From assembly GCA_030849075.1 (NCBI GenBank), contig JASAOO010003290.1, positions 1 through 36,665 on the forward strand: a DNA stretch of 36,665 nt, in the 5' to 3' direction. This document shows positions 16,113-26,459 of the stretch, piece after piece. A program made the position numbers and the translations under genes. Each line of letters begins with the position of its first letter. Positions within the stretch are counted from its first letter, which is position 1. Source of the DNA: Zelonia costaricensis (Eukaryota > Euglenozoa > Kinetoplastea > Trypanosomatida > Trypanosomatidae). Below the pieces are notes generated by a model. It was not told the DNA's origin, made no database searches, and was given only the letters and a program-made list of their open reading frames with translations.

Positions 16113-19100
16113 ATGAAGGGCTCCACCATTCCAGTGCAGCGGCCCGCCAAAGCTGTCAGCCAGCGCACCCCCACGGTCGCTGCACCGACGACGGCACAGA
16201 CGAGCCTGAGCGGCCGACGCGGCAGCCCCGTCGGCGTCACGACAGCGCGCACACCCCGCAGCGGTCGCAACCCCGTCACGAGCGTCACCGCCGCCTCGCC
16301 GCTTCAGTCGTCGCGGCGGCGGCTCGGCTCGGCAGACAGCAGCAACAACGGCGCTGGCGCGTCTCACTCCCCGAAGCGGCCCGAGCTGACCAGCTTCATG
16401 GCGCCGCGCTCCCCCAACGCGTCGGCGCGCAAGTCGCCAGTGCCAAACGGAGGCTCGGCGTCGCCCGTGCAGGTGCACGCCAGCGCATCGAGTGCCTCTG
16501 GGGCGTCCGCGCCAGGCATTGGACGGGCGGGTGCCGCTGCTGCGGGGACTGTGGTGCCGTCCACGCCGCCCTCCCGGCTTCGTGCGCAGCACATCCCGGC
16601 ATGGGCCAGCGACACACCGCCTCGCACGGCCACGGCCACCGCCGCCATCGCCGATGTGCCGGCCTCCCTCACGATCTCCCGCGGCGGCCCCGCAAGCGCA
16701 CCGGCCCGCGACGGCTCCGCCGAGCCCCGTGCCGTGCAGCGCAGCATCACGACACGCATCTCCCCATCACGGAGCCCCACGCCGCAGGTCGCTGCCGGTG
16801 CCAGCGCACCCGCCTCGGCGGAGCGAGGTCAACCGCTTCTCATTGTTCACAGCACGCCGGCCGTCGCCTCCCCCGCCTCGTCCGGGGGCCAATCGCCGCC
16901 GTCGCTGATCCCATCCAAGGCGGTGTTTCAGCTCTCCGTCGTGAGCGCCACCATCTCACGTCTGCAGCTGCCCACACCAGGGCACTCGCCGGCAAACGAC
17001 GCGAGCCGCAAGAGCAGCGTGTGGTCGTCAGAGCAGAACAACAGGTCCGCCATCCTCGCCGCTTCGGCCGAAACGCTCGCGCCCGCGTACCTCTCGCACC
17101 GCAGCTCGTGGGTGGACGAGGCGGAGCTCGATGAGGACGTTGCCACCAGTACAGGGGCACCGCTGCCGCCGCAAGCCCCCTCCCCCTCGCCGACACCCCT
17201 CGCCACGTCCACCGGCCGCGCACAGACGTCGCTGAGCTCGACCGCGCCGAAGCGGTCGACGCCGCGGGCCGCGGCCGCCGCTGCGGCAGGCCCCACGAAG
17301 CTGCGGACTAGTGCGGAGGCACTACCCACCAAGGTAGGCACTCCGCGAAATGCACGCGGAGCTCCTGCTGCTGCCGCACCCGAACAGCGCACACCCACGC
17401 CACGGACTGCCTCACAAACCGGGAAGGTGACCGAACCGAGCCGCGGCGGCACACCGAGTCCTGCCGCTGCTGCCGCTGCTGCTGTGACAGGTGCCGCGGC
17501 CAGCGGCGCCCTGGCAAGTCCACCGAGCACGCCACAGAAGACACCGGCGCCAGCCCTCACGACGGCGACACCGACGCGGGGGCCGGCGAGCCCGGCGACG
17601 GCGGACCGCACCGCCCCGAGTCGCACGCGCGCCGCAGCCCCGGGGAGCGGCGGCACCGGTGACACTCCGCGCCAGAGCCCCTCGCCGCGTGGGGCTGGTA
17701 GCGCACCCATGAGCGGCGTCTCCCACCCGCCCGCCGCGCCGCCGCCGTCAGCCGCCGCTGCAGCCCCGCCGCCTGCGCCCGTGAGTGCGGCGCACAGCCA
17801 GCGCGCGGCGGCGGTGCTGAGCCAGACGCTGTCCGTGGTGCGTCCCATGGCGCCCGTCGTGCACGTCCGCATCCGCCCCGTGCTGCCCACCGTTGGGGAA
17901 AGCAGCAATCGGCGCCACGTGTACTTCCTCGACCACGAGAACGTCATGGTGACGCGCGCGCGGCCCGGCGGCACCTCGACGACGGTGCCGCCGGGCAATG
18001 CAGGCGCTGGGGCCCCCGCGGTGACGCTGCTCGCGTCGATGCCCGACTTCTCCAGCACACGGCGACATGGCGCGGCGGTGCTGCGGCACGTCAACGCCCT
18101 CGACCCGCTCTCGCACTCTGGCATCGCGATGGGGCGCAGCAGGGAGAGGGCCTTCGCGTCGTCCTCGTCTCTGATGAACGCCGTGCTGACCTCGGAGGCG
18201 CCGACGGCCGCCGCTGCTGCCGGGGTGGACAAGGTGCCTGTATCCGGCCTCACGTCGCAGCCCCCCGCAAACTTGTACACTGGCGACTTGACTCTCCAGC
18301 GCGCACAATCGACGCACGCGGCCGCGTCGCAGGACAGCCCGCCAGCCACCGCCAAGGCTGCCGCACCGGAGGGCCACCGCAGTACGACCACCGACGTGCC
18401 GACGGTGCACGTTGTGTCGGCCCTCACGACGCCGGGCTCGACCAAGCTGCAGCCGCTCTCCATCACTGCGCATCCCCCGCCACCGCTCATGATGCCGCAC
18501 CACATGCGGACGTACAGCTGGACGAGCCAGGGCAGCGAGGAGCACTCGCCGTGCAGCCGCCTGTCTGGCGGCTCTCCCTCGGCGCTCATCTCGCCGCAGC
18601 AGCTCGGCCTCAGCATGAACGCCACCGCACCGCCGGCCTTCTCGCTGGGGCCCTCCAGTAGCGCCACCCGCCCACGGCCCAGCCTCGTCACCTTCGCCCC
18701 GTACGCGGAGGACAACGTGACGGTCTCGCCGACCACGACGCCGCGGGAGCTGCGGGCCGGCAGCAACAGCACCGCCGGTGCCTCGGCCGCCAGCGTCAGT
18801 ACCGCCACCGCCGTGGGCAAACCCGCCGCCGCTGCTGCTGCGGCTGCATCGGCCTCGGCGTCGTCGGGGCAGCAGCAGCGGCGGCTCAAGGGGTCGCAGG
18901 TGGTCGAGCGGCGGCCACGGTACACCACTGCCACCGGGTCACCAGGGACGCCGTCGGCTGCCAAGTCCGGTGCGAGCCGCGCAAGCTCCGCCGCGGCGCC
19001 GCCAGCCTCCGGCAACGGCAGCACCGCACGCACTGCCCCCGTCACGCTGCTGTCGCCCACTGGCGCGCGCCGCCGCGCCTCTCGCTCAGTGCTCGGCACC

Positions 19101-22100
19101 TCGGTGAGCGTCTCTGCCATGTCCATCCCCGCCATCCCGCGCACTGGTGCCGCGGCTGGCACCGCAGGCGGAGCAGGGCCGCGCACTGGTGGGGAGGATG
19201 CGGAGGGCGGCGGACGGATGCCGCACACGGCAGAGCCGCTGCCGCGACAGCAGACGCCGCTGGGGGCGAGCAACGCCCTGAACAGCAGCAGCGTCTCCCC
19301 ACCCGGGCCCGCCGCTGGAGTCGGGGCAGAGCAGCACTACAGCTTCGAGTTTGTCCACGACGAGGAGGCGACGCAGGCGGACGTCTTCGAGGAGAGCGTG
19401 CTGCGGTTCGCCGACGAGGCGCTGCTGGCGCAGAACGTCGCCATCATTTGCTACGGCCCCACCGGCAGCGGCAAGACCTACAGCATGATGGGCAGTCAGA
19501 TCCCCGCACCGCACGCGACGCCGTCCCACACGACCCCTCCAGCGAACGGGGCGACGTCGTTGCGGGGCGGCGGCGCGGAGCGCACCCCGCGCGGGGGCAC
19601 GGGGCACGGACACGACGCCTCGCCACCGCACGCGCGCGGTGGCCACACGCCGCACCACCGCAGCGGCGCCGTGGAAGGCCGTCGCCGGCTCTTGGAAGAC
19701 GCCGGGGCCGACGACCGAGACGGGCACGCCGCCGGTGGTGCGGGGGAAGACGAGGAGAGCGACGGGGCGAGCTGGCCGCAGCTGGGGTCCAGCTGGCAGT
19801 ACGGCTATCGCGGGCACTCCGCGAAGGGCAGCCGACTCCCCTCGATTCCGCAGCCGCTATCACCGCACCAACACAGCGGCGCGGCCAACACCACCAGCGC
19901 CGCGGCAGAGGCCAAGTCGCCGCCGCAGCCGCCGCGCGGGGCGAAGCCCGCGGCGGAGTCCGACTTGGACGCGGCGCTCGCGTCGGCAGGGGGCATGACG
20001 GAGATCGGCATCCTGCCGCGGCTGGTGCACACGCTGCTCGAGCGGCGCGGTGAGACGATTACGATTCGACGCGACCCCGGGCGCGAGGCCGTGCTGCGCG
20101 CCGGCGGTGGCGGCGGTGGCGGCGGCAGTGCGAATACGAGTGTGAACGGCGCGTCGGCCCCCGCGACCGGGGCGGCAGCAGCTCAGCCGCCACGACCGGC
20201 GTCAGTGACGAAGCGGCCGGGCGGCCTCTCGCTGACGCTGCGCGATCTTACTTTCTACGGCATCGAGCTTTACATGGATGAGCTGTGCGACCTTCTTGAT
20301 CCCGGGAAGCGGCCTATTCAAATCGTAAGCGACACGGGCGGCCTGGCCACGCTGTGTCAGCGCATCAACGAGGCCCGCGACTACCGCATCATCACCGGCG
20401 GCCGCAGCGGGGTGAACCACCGCGCCGCGCCGTCGTGGCGCACCGGCGGCGGCATCCCTATAACCTCGCTGGCAGACCTCCGCAAGGCTTATAAACTGGC
20501 CCACAGCAACCGCGTGACGTCGCGGCACGCGCAGAACGACACGAGCTCGCGCTCACACGCGATTTTCCTCTTGCAGCTCGACTTCGATCTCGTCGAGTGG
20601 ACGGACACCTCGCAGGCCAACGGTGCTGCTGGTGTGGTGGGTGCGACGTCGGCGTCGAACTTCTCTGCGACCGGGAGCGGCGCCGGCGAGCACGAGGCGA
20701 GCGCGTCGGTTGCGCCGTCCGAGCACGTGCAGCGGGTGCAGTCCTTCGTCGCTATGGTCGACCTCGCCGGGTGCGAGCGGGTGAAGCAGACCAAGGTGGA
20801 GGGGGCGGCGCTGCGGGAGGCGCAGTACATCAACAAGTCGCTGTCGGCCCTGTCCTCCGTCGTGCTCTCGCTGCACCGCAACAACGCGCACGTGCCGTAC
20901 CGCGACTCGAAGCTGACGCGGCTGCTACGACCGTGCCTGGAGGGTGGCCGCGTGCTCACCCTCGTGCACGTCGCCCCGTGCTCCAGCACCGAGACGGTCA
21001 ACACGCTCACCTTCGCGGATCAGATCCGCCACACCCACATCCCAACGCACGCGCTGACGCCGACAACGTCAAAGCACCGCGAGCTGCTCGACGTCTTCGC
21101 CGACCTCATCGACCCGATGCAGAGCCAGTGGGAGGCACAGGTGCGGGCCACGCAGGTGCAGCTGAATCGGCTTTGCGCCGATCTGCGGCTCTCGTACTTC
21201 ACCCGGGCCACGGGGGCCGTGCCGCACCGCGCCGCGTCGCGCGTGTCCATCGCCAGCGACGACGTGGTCAGCGAGCTGTCAGCCATGTCGGACGCCGACA
21301 ACGACTTCGCCTCCATCTCACCTGGCGACGTTAGCCTCGAGGAGGGACCACCGCCACTGCCGGACGACGCCACGGCTGCGGAGCGGCGCCGCTACGCGCT
21401 GCACGCGATGGTGCACCGGATGATGGAGCCCATCCAGACCCACCAGCGCACCGCCATGCGGGAGGCGGTGCGGGCGATCCGGCACCGCAAGGACGCGCAC
21501 GTGCAGGCGAGCCACGAGTGGTACCAGCGCCGCATCGACGAGATGCAGGCGGCACTGCAGACGGTCACGGAGGTGAACGCGACCCTGGCAAAGGAGAACA
21601 GCACACCGCTGCCGCGCGACCCGCACGCGCTGCAGCTGAGTCGCTGCATCCGTGAGAGCACCGAGGAGCTGGGCGAGTGCGCCAGGGAGCAGGCGGCGCT
21701 CGCCACGCTGACTACGGCGCTGCGGCAGCGCGTCGCCGCGCAGGACGACCTCGAGGCGGCGGTGGACGAGCAGCTGCGTAACGTGCAGCAGCGCACCGCG
21801 CAGGCAATGCGCACCGTGTCGGCTGCCGTCGCCGCCCACCCACCCGGCGGCCCCCCACCGTCCGGCTCCAACCCAGCGTCCCCGCGAGAGCCCACGCTGC
21901 CGACTGGGTCGCCGACAGCAACGTCGGTGATCGCCGACACCAGCGACGACCCCGAACTACGCGACATCGCCCATCAGCAGCTCTCGCTTGCCAAGGAGCT
22001 GGCCGCGCTGCGGCTGGAGACGGCGTGCTTTGAGATGGGCACAGGTCTGTGGGAGGGCCTCTGGGCGCGGGCGATGCGCAAGGAGGTGGTCACCGCGATG

Positions 22101-25100
22101 GAGGTGGAGGCGTTCGCGATGGAGCGCATTCTGCTCGACCGTCGCGCGCTGTCGATGATGATGTGGACCGACGACGCCGGCGACGAAGGGGAGGAAGACG
22201 AGGCGGCCGCTGGGGATGTCGTGGCGCTGGCAGCGGCGGCCGACTTGGACGACGCATTTGGCGTCGCGCCACTGCCGCAGGCCCCGCTGCAGCGACCCGC
22301 GCACCTCGCGCAGCCGCTCCGCGTGACGGACGGCGAGGGCCGCGGGGTGGGCGGCTCCGGCGGCCGCTCCGTCTCCGACCGCTCCCGCTCCAGCAGCCAG
22401 CACCCTTCTGTCTCCTCGACGCCCCGGGCCGCGCTGCGGGCGCGGCTGGGCAGCTACCTGTACGGCGGTGGCGGCCTTGAGTCGAGCGGCGAGGGCGGCA
22501 GCGGTATGGTCACCCCGCGTGGAAGCGCGGCCACGTCGGCGGCGGGGACGGCCGCGGAGCCGCTCAGCCCGGCCACCCCGCTGCCTCGCACGCACCGCGA
22601 TGCCGCCGCGGGGGACTTCGCCGCGGCTGTGAGCGACCGCTCGCCCGGGGCCGGCGACAGCGTGCGCGTGCGCGGCAATGGCGCGGGAGGGGCAGCGCCG
22701 TCGGCAGCGTCGGTGTCCGTTCCGAATCCGTTGACGGGACTGACGGCGCGGGACGGCGGCGGCGGCGGTCGCACTGCCAGTGGCGCGTTGCCCATGCCGG
22801 GCATCGCCGCCGCACTGGCGCCGCTCTCGCTGCACGGCGCGTACGAGGAGGAGCAGGCGCTGCAGGAGGCCTCTCTGCAGCTGCTGTTGCGAGACGGGGT
22901 GGCGTGCGAGGTGTGCTGCATCGGTGAGTCGGCGCACCACACCCTGCAGCACTACATCCTGCCCCACACCGCCGACGCCCCGCTGGCCGACGAGGTGGAG
23001 CCGGACGAGGCGACGACGAGCGCTGCGGCGCCGCGGTACTGCGTCTCCGCCGCTGCCGCCGCCGCCGCCGCCGCGAGCCGGGAGGCGGGCACCCCCGCAC
23101 ACCACGGCGCCTCACACAAGAGTGGCAAGGGCAGCGCCGCAAACACGCCAAACCCCACCCCGCGGGGCCGCACCGCATCGGCGTCCGCGCCAAGTGGAGG
23201 AGGCGCAGGAACTACAGGGGGTGCAGCTGCGCACGAGGATGGCGAGGCAAGGCGGCCTGTGTGCTGCACGACACGCAGTGGCCGGCTGCGGCTTGTGCGC
23301 ATGCCGCGGCGGCCCAACGCCTACGTTCTAGAGTTCGTGTACACCCACCAGGGGCTGCCGCTGCCGCCACGGTTGCAGGCGGCGATGTTGGGCAAGCCGG
23401 AGGAGCTCTTCACGTGTGTACCGGGCAAGACGAACCTGGAGCAGATGGTGGATGCACTGCCGTCGGTGCAGGGTGTGGCGGGGCGGGGCGGCGGCAATAG
23501 CGCCAGCAGCGGTGGCAACAACAATGGCAGTGGCGGCGGTAGCGGTGGTGGCGGCGGCGGTGGCGGTGGGGCTGGGGCCAGCGGTGGTGCCGGGGGCGGA
23601 GGCGGGGGAAGTGGGGGCGGCCGTCCTCAGGGCCCGATGCGGGAGCACCGCCTCTTCGCCATACCCCTCTACGAGCCCACGCTGCACCTGCACCTCGACG
23701 TGCTCGAGAAGGGCATTGCGCACATGACGACCCCCGTCGCCGCGGCCGTGGCGCCACCGCCCTGCGGCGGCGATGGCCAGGCGCCGGCGGGCTTGACCTT
23801 CGAAAGCGCGGCGGGGTCGCTGCTGTCCGCATCGCCGTCGCCCGCCAGCGCCGGCGGCCCTGCGCTCTGCGTCGCGCGTCGTGCGGAGCCGGGCACGCAG
23901 CTCGTGCTCGAGGTGCACGGCATCCCGAAGGCGGCCTCGTCGCGACGCCCGGTGCTGCCCACGTCGGCTGAGTCGAGGAAGACCCCGCGCTCCTCTGACG
24001 CGCAGCAGCAGCTGCATCGCCGCCACCACGCCCATCCCCACGTTCACCACGCCCTCCAGAAGGGCAGTCCCCGCATCGACCCCGCCGGCGCGGGCTTCGG
24101 TCTCCAGAGCCTGCAAAGCTCCTTTGGCGAGCTGCAGCGGCATGAGAGCCTCACTGGAAGCCCGTCACGCCACGGCACCCCGGCGCAAGCAGCGGCAGGA
24201 GCGGCTTCAGCCTCGATGTCACCCCCGCTGCAGCCGGCCACAACAGGAACCGCGGCGGGGGCCGCCGCCTGGAGTGACCTCGTGCTCGCCAAGCGGCTTG
24301 GCAGCGGCGGCGAGCTGATGCTGCCGTCGTCCTGCATCCTGGCCAACACGGGATGCTGCTCACTGGTGCTGCGCTTCCCCGCGCCCTTCTTCACCGGCAG
24401 CGGGGCTGGCGCGGCGGCGGGGGCGGCGGCGGCGCACGCCGAGAGTGTGGAGGCGGTGGTGGCGGCGCTGTGCGGCATTCTGCGGCCCGTGATGTCGGCG
24501 CCTGAGATGCGCACGTCGCCGTCGGCCGTGTCGCCGTCCAAGCGCCGCGGCAGCAGCAGCGGTGGGGGTGCGACCAGCGGCAGCGCGAGTGCGCGGCGGC
24601 GCCTCTCTGTGTCACCGCGCTCCGCCTCTGGTGGGGGCGCAGTGGAGCGGGCGAGCGGCGGCGGCGGTCACACCGGCAGCGCCGGCGCCGCTGGTGGGGG
24701 CCGGCGCCGCAGCAGCGTCTCCCGCTCCCCCGTACAAAGCACGCGGTCGCCGGTGGGGCTGGAGGTGGTCCACTACGTTCATGTGCCGTACGTGATGTTT
24801 GCCGCCGCGGCCGCGGCGGCTACCGCCAGCACGCCGCCCAACCGGCCGCGGGCGGCAGCGCTGAGCCCGAAAGGGGCTTCGTTGGGCGGCAACGGCGTGC
24901 AAGCCGCGGGCAGGTCCGGCAGGGCATCCTCTAGTAGTGCCGCGGCCTCCCTCGCCTCTTCGGTGGCCCGCAGCGACTCATTCGACGGGCTGGGGGCGAT
25001 GGGCGGCGGCCTGCTGGGCCACGCGCTGCAAAGCAGTTGCAGCCCCGCGCACGGCCGCCACGGGGCCGCGACGACGCCGCCGCTGGACCTGCATCTGCAG

Positions 25101-26459
25101 CGCTCTCCGCCGCATGCCGCCTCGCCGTACCTCTACGCGTACTCGAGTGTGAGTGGGCGGCGGCACCGCGGCGACGCCCCCCTCGGCCTCTCGCCCGCGT
25201 CGCTGGTCGAGCAGCAGAGCGGGGCGACGCTGCAGGTTCAGTTCCACTGGGTGCCGACCCCGCGTGGCGTGGAGCCGGCGCGGGTGGCGGCGAGTCGCAA
25301 GAGCAGCGCCGGCGTCTCCACCTCACGCGCGGTCGTGGACGAGGGCAGCGGCAGCGGCGGCGGGCCGTTCACGGTGGGCATCGACCTCACCGTGGTGCTG
25401 CACCGCACTGCGGATGACGAGCAGGTGCGGCCGCAGGTGCAGGCCGCCCTCTCCATCCTGGCCCAGCTCTCCTACGTCTCTCTGGAGGGCCGCCCCCCGC
25501 ACGAGGACGGCGGCCGGAGCGCCTCGAACTCGTCGCCCGCGGCGGGGGACAGCGCCGCGCACCGCACGGCGCTTGTCCCGTACACCGAACCGGTCCGCCG
25601 TCGCAGCCGCGCCGAGTCGGACGCGGCCCAGTTCACCGATGCCGTCGCGGTGGCGGCGCTGCTGCGGCAGCTCGAAACATACCACCACCGCATCCGTCGC
25701 CTGTTCCGCCAGCAGCTGTACGACGCCGAGGACGTGAACGGCGACGACATGACCCCGTCGGCCCCGCCGGCGTGGCTGCCCAGCGAGCTGGGTCGCGGCA
25801 CCTACCTCCGCGATGTGCAGAGCGAGGTGCGCAGCACCGTGGGCCTCCCGGCCTCGACCGTACTGGGGAGCGCGGTGGGCTTCGGGTCGCCGTCGCCGGC
25901 GTCGCATGGCAGTCGGGCGCCGGAGGAGGTCGGCGGCGCCGCGGTGCTGGAGGTCGAGGGCGGCGACAATGCACCCGACGCGCACGTCTCCGTCGCGGAA
26001 GCCCGTGAGGCGTGTGCGGCGGTGGTGCCGTGGACGGTGTGGCAGTGGGCCTACCGGTGGGGGCAGCTGCAGCGGCTCCTGCGCGGCGACGTTCCACCGC
26101 CACCGGGCTGCGGCGCGGCGCCGGACACGGGTGCGCAGGCCTCCGTAGTGAGTCAGGCCGAGGCGGCGGCGGCGTGGCTGCCGGTGGGGGCCCCGTCGAG
26201 CCCGGGCAACCCCGGCACCGGTCACACCCTCCTCGTTTCCCAGCTCGCCGCGTCCTCACCGCTCAAGGCGTCCTTCAACAGGGCCCCATCCCGGGCCGCC
26301 GAGTCGTCCTCGTCGAGCTCGGACGAGGCGTATGTGATGGAGGGCGACTGGCTGACCGAGGCGCGACTCGCGGCGCGGTCGAAGCGGGTGTGGCTGCCCG
26401 ACGTGATGGCCTCATCGGTGCCCTCGTACCTCGAGGGCTGCGCCTCTGCTGGGCAGTAG
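16113..26459 (+). CDS. Giant kinesin-like motor protein with interrupted motor domain
   Basis: A single open frame of 3448 residues encodes a microtubule motor. Residues 1-580 are Ser/Pro/Thr/Ala-rich with many SP/TP pairs and are probably disordered. The motor begins at VHVRIRP (about 583). The P-loop is YGPTGSGKT (1114-1122), switch I NDTSSRSH (1475-1482), switch II DLAGCE (1550-1555), followed by YINKSLSAL and VPYRDSKLTRLL; the motor ends near 1640. It thus spans about 1060 residues against the usual 330-370, because of insertions at roughly 616-1072, 1128-1294, 1330-1371 and 1498-1541. Predicted coiled coils occupy about 1647-2029. The rest is low complexity (a Gly/Ser-rich tract at 2457-2506) interspersed with ordered-looking stretches of no known domain. 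All nucleotide-handling motifs look intact, so it is probably an active ATPase. The subfamily cannot be assigned by eye. The upstream extension to 15987 has no ATG. Confidence 0.95.
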   Translation: MKGSTIPVQRPAKAVSQRTPTVAAPTTAQTSLSGRRGSPVGVTTARTPRSGRNPVTSVTAASPLQSSRRRLGSADSSNNGAGASHSPKRPELTSFMAPRSPNASARKSPVPNGGSASPVQVHASASSASGASAPGIGRAGAAAAGTVVPSTPPSRLRAQHIPAWASDTPPRTATATAAIADVPASLTISRGGPASAPARDGSAEPRAVQRSITTRISPSRSPTPQVAAGASAPASAERGQPLLIVHSTPAVASPASSGGQSPPSLIPSKAVFQLSVVSATISRLQLPTPGHSPANDASRKSSVWSSEQNNRSAILAASAETLAPAYLSHRSSWVDEAELDEDVATSTGAPLPPQAPSPSPTPLATSTGRAQTSLSSTAPKRSTPRAAAAAAAGPTKLRTSAEALPTKVGTPRNARGAPAAAAPEQRTPTPRTASQTGKVTEPSRGGTPSPAAAAAAAVTGAAASGALASPPSTPQKTPAPALTTATPTRGPASPATADRTAPSRTRAAAPGSGGTGDTPRQSPSPRGAGSAPMSGVSHPPAAPPPSAAAAAPPPAPVSAAHSQRAAAVLSQTLSVVRPMAPVVHVRIRPVLPTVGESSNRRHVYFLDHENVMVTRARPGGTSTTVPPGNAGAGAPAVTLLASMPDFSSTRRHGAAVLRHVNALDPLSHSGIAMGRSRERAFASSSSLMNAVLTSEAPTAAAAAGVDKVPVSGLTSQPPANLYTGDLTLQRAQSTHAAASQDSPPATAKAAAPEGHRSTTTDVPTVHVVSALTTPGSTKLQPLSITAHPPPPLMMPHHMRTYSWTSQGSEEHSPCSRLSGGSPSALISPQQLGLSMNATAPPAFSLGPSSSATRPRPSLVTFAPYAEDNVTVSPTTTPRELRAGSNSTAGASAASVSTATAVGKPAAAAAAAASASASSGQQQRRLKGSQVVERRPRYTTATGSPGTPSAAKSGASRASSAAAPPASGNGSTARTAPVTLLSPTGARRRASRSVLGTSVSVSAMSIPAIPRTGAAAGTAGGAGPRTGGEDAEGGGRMPHTAEPLPRQQTPLGASNALNSSSVSPPGPAAGVGAEQHYSFEFVHDEEATQADVFEESVLRFADEALLAQNVAIICYGPTGSGKTYSMMGSQIPAPHATPSHTTPPANGATSLRGGGAERTPRGGTGHGHDASPPHARGGHTPHHRSGAVEGRRRLLEDAGADDRDGHAAGGAGEDEESDGASWPQLGSSWQYGYRGHSAKGSRLPSIPQPLSPHQHSGAANTTSAAAEAKSPPQPPRGAKPAAESDLDAALASAGGMTEIGILPRLVHTLLERRGETITIRRDPGREAVLRAGGGGGGGGSANTSVNGASAPATGAAAAQPPRPASVTKRPGGLSLTLRDLTFYGIELYMDELCDLLDPGKRPIQIVSDTGGLATLCQRINEARDYRIITGGRSGVNHRAAPSWRTGGGIPITSLADLRKAYKLAHSNRVTSRHAQNDTSSRSHAIFLLQLDFDLVEWTDTSQANGAAGVVGATSASNFSATGSGAGEHEASASVAPSEHVQRVQSFVAMVDLAGCERVKQTKVEGAALREAQYINKSLSALSSVVLSLHRNNAHVPYRDSKLTRLLRPCLEGGRVLTLVHVAPCSSTETVNTLTFADQIRHTHIPTHALTPTTSKHRELLDVFADLIDPMQSQWEAQVRATQVQLNRLCADLRLSYFTRATGAVPHRAASRVSIASDDVVSELSAMSDADNDFASISPGDVSLEEGPPPLPDDATAAERRRYALHAMVHRMMEPIQTHQRTAMREAVRAIRHRKDAHVQASHEWYQRRIDEMQAALQTVTEVNATLAKENSTPLPRDPHALQLSRCIRESTEELGECAREQAALATLTTALRQRVAAQDDLEAAVDEQLRNVQQRTAQAMRTVSAAVAAHPPGGPPPSGSNPASPREPTLPTGSPTATSVIADTSDDPELRDIAHQQLSLAKELAALRLETACFEMGTGLWEGLWARAMRKEVVTAMEVEAFAMERILLDRRALSMMMWTDDAGDEGEEDEAAAGDVVALAAAADLDDAFGVAPLPQAPLQRPAHLAQPLRVTDGEGRGVGGSGGRSVSDRSRSSSQHPSVSSTPRAALRARLGSYLYGGGGLESSGEGGSGMVTPRGSAATSAAGTAAEPLSPATPLPRTHRDAAAGDFAAAVSDRSPGAGDSVRVRGNGAGGAAPSAASVSVPNPLTGLTARDGGGGGRTASGALPMPGIAAALAPLSLHGAYEEEQALQEASLQLLLRDGVACEVCCIGESAHHTLQHYILPHTADAPLADEVEPDEATTSAAAPRYCVSAAAAAAAAASREAGTPAHHGASHKSGKGSAANTPNPTPRGRTASASAPSGGGAGTTGGAAAHEDGEARRPVCCTTRSGRLRLVRMPRRPNAYVLEFVYTHQGLPLPPRLQAAMLGKPEELFTCVPGKTNLEQMVDALPSVQGVAGRGGGNSASSGGNNNGSGGGSGGGGGGGGGAGASGGAGGGGGGSGGGRPQGPMREHRLFAIPLYEPTLHLHLDVLEKGIAHMTTPVAAAVAPPPCGGDGQAPAGLTFESAAGSLLSASPSPASAGGPALCVARRAEPGTQLVLEVHGIPKAASSRRPVLPTSAESRKTPRSSDAQQQLHRRHHAHPHVHHALQKGSPRIDPAGAGFGLQSLQSSFGELQRHESLTGSPSRHGTPAQAAAGAASASMSPPLQPATTGTAAGAAAWSDLVLAKRLGSGGELMLPSSCILANTGCCSLVLRFPAPFFTGSGAGAAAGAAAAHAESVEAVVAALCGILRPVMSAPEMRTSPSAVSPSKRRGSSSGGGATSGSASARRRLSVSPRSASGGGAVERASGGGGHTGSAGAAGGGRRRSSVSRSPVQSTRSPVGLEVVHYVHVPYVMFAAAAAAATASTPPNRPRAAALSPKGASLGGNGVQAAGRSGRASSSSAAASLASSVARSDSFDGLGAMGGGLLGHALQSSCSPAHGRHGAATTPPLDLHLQRSPPHAASPYLYAYSSVSGRRHRGDAPLGLSPASLVEQQSGATLQVQFHWVPTPRGVEPARVAASRKSSAGVSTSRAVVDEGSGSGGGPFTVGIDLTVVLHRTADDEQVRPQVQAALSILAQLSYVSLEGRPPHEDGGRSASNSSPAAGDSAAHRTALVPYTEPVRRRSRAESDAAQFTDAVAVAALLRQLETYHHRIRRLFRQQLYDAEDVNGDDMTPSAPPAWLPSELGRGTYLRDVQSEVRSTVGLPASTVLGSAVGFGSPSPASHGSRAPEEVGGAAVLEVEGGDNAPDAHVSVAEAREACAAVVPWTVWQWAYRWGQLQRLLRGDVPPPPGCGAAPDTGAQASVVSQAEAAAAWLPVGAPSSPGNPGTGHTLLVSQLAASSPLKASFNRAPSRAAESSSSSSDEAYVMEGDWLTEARLAARSKRVWLPDVMASSVPSYLEGCASAGQ
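23482..23628 (+). repeat. Gly/Ser/Asn-rich low-complexity tract inside the kinesin gene
   Basis: About 49 codons encode almost only Gly, Ser, Asn and Ala. The glycine codons are a mixture of GGC, GGT, GGG and GGA, so the tract is not a simple perfect microsatellite; amino-acid composition seems to have been kept while the DNA diverged. Confidence 0.9.

Noticed and set aside
15941..17134. Plus-strand frame of 397 codons overlapping the start of the kinesin gene
   Set aside because: An Arg/His/Pro-rich shifted-frame shadow of the kinesin N-terminus with no recognisable feature.
16928..19273. Long minus-strand open frame (781 codons) opposite the kinesin gene
   Set aside because: It mirrors the GC-rich low-complexity kinesin coding sequence. 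GC-rich DNA with strong third-position bias produces long antisense frames; the product is compositionally odd, has no domain, and would run against the direction of every real gene here.
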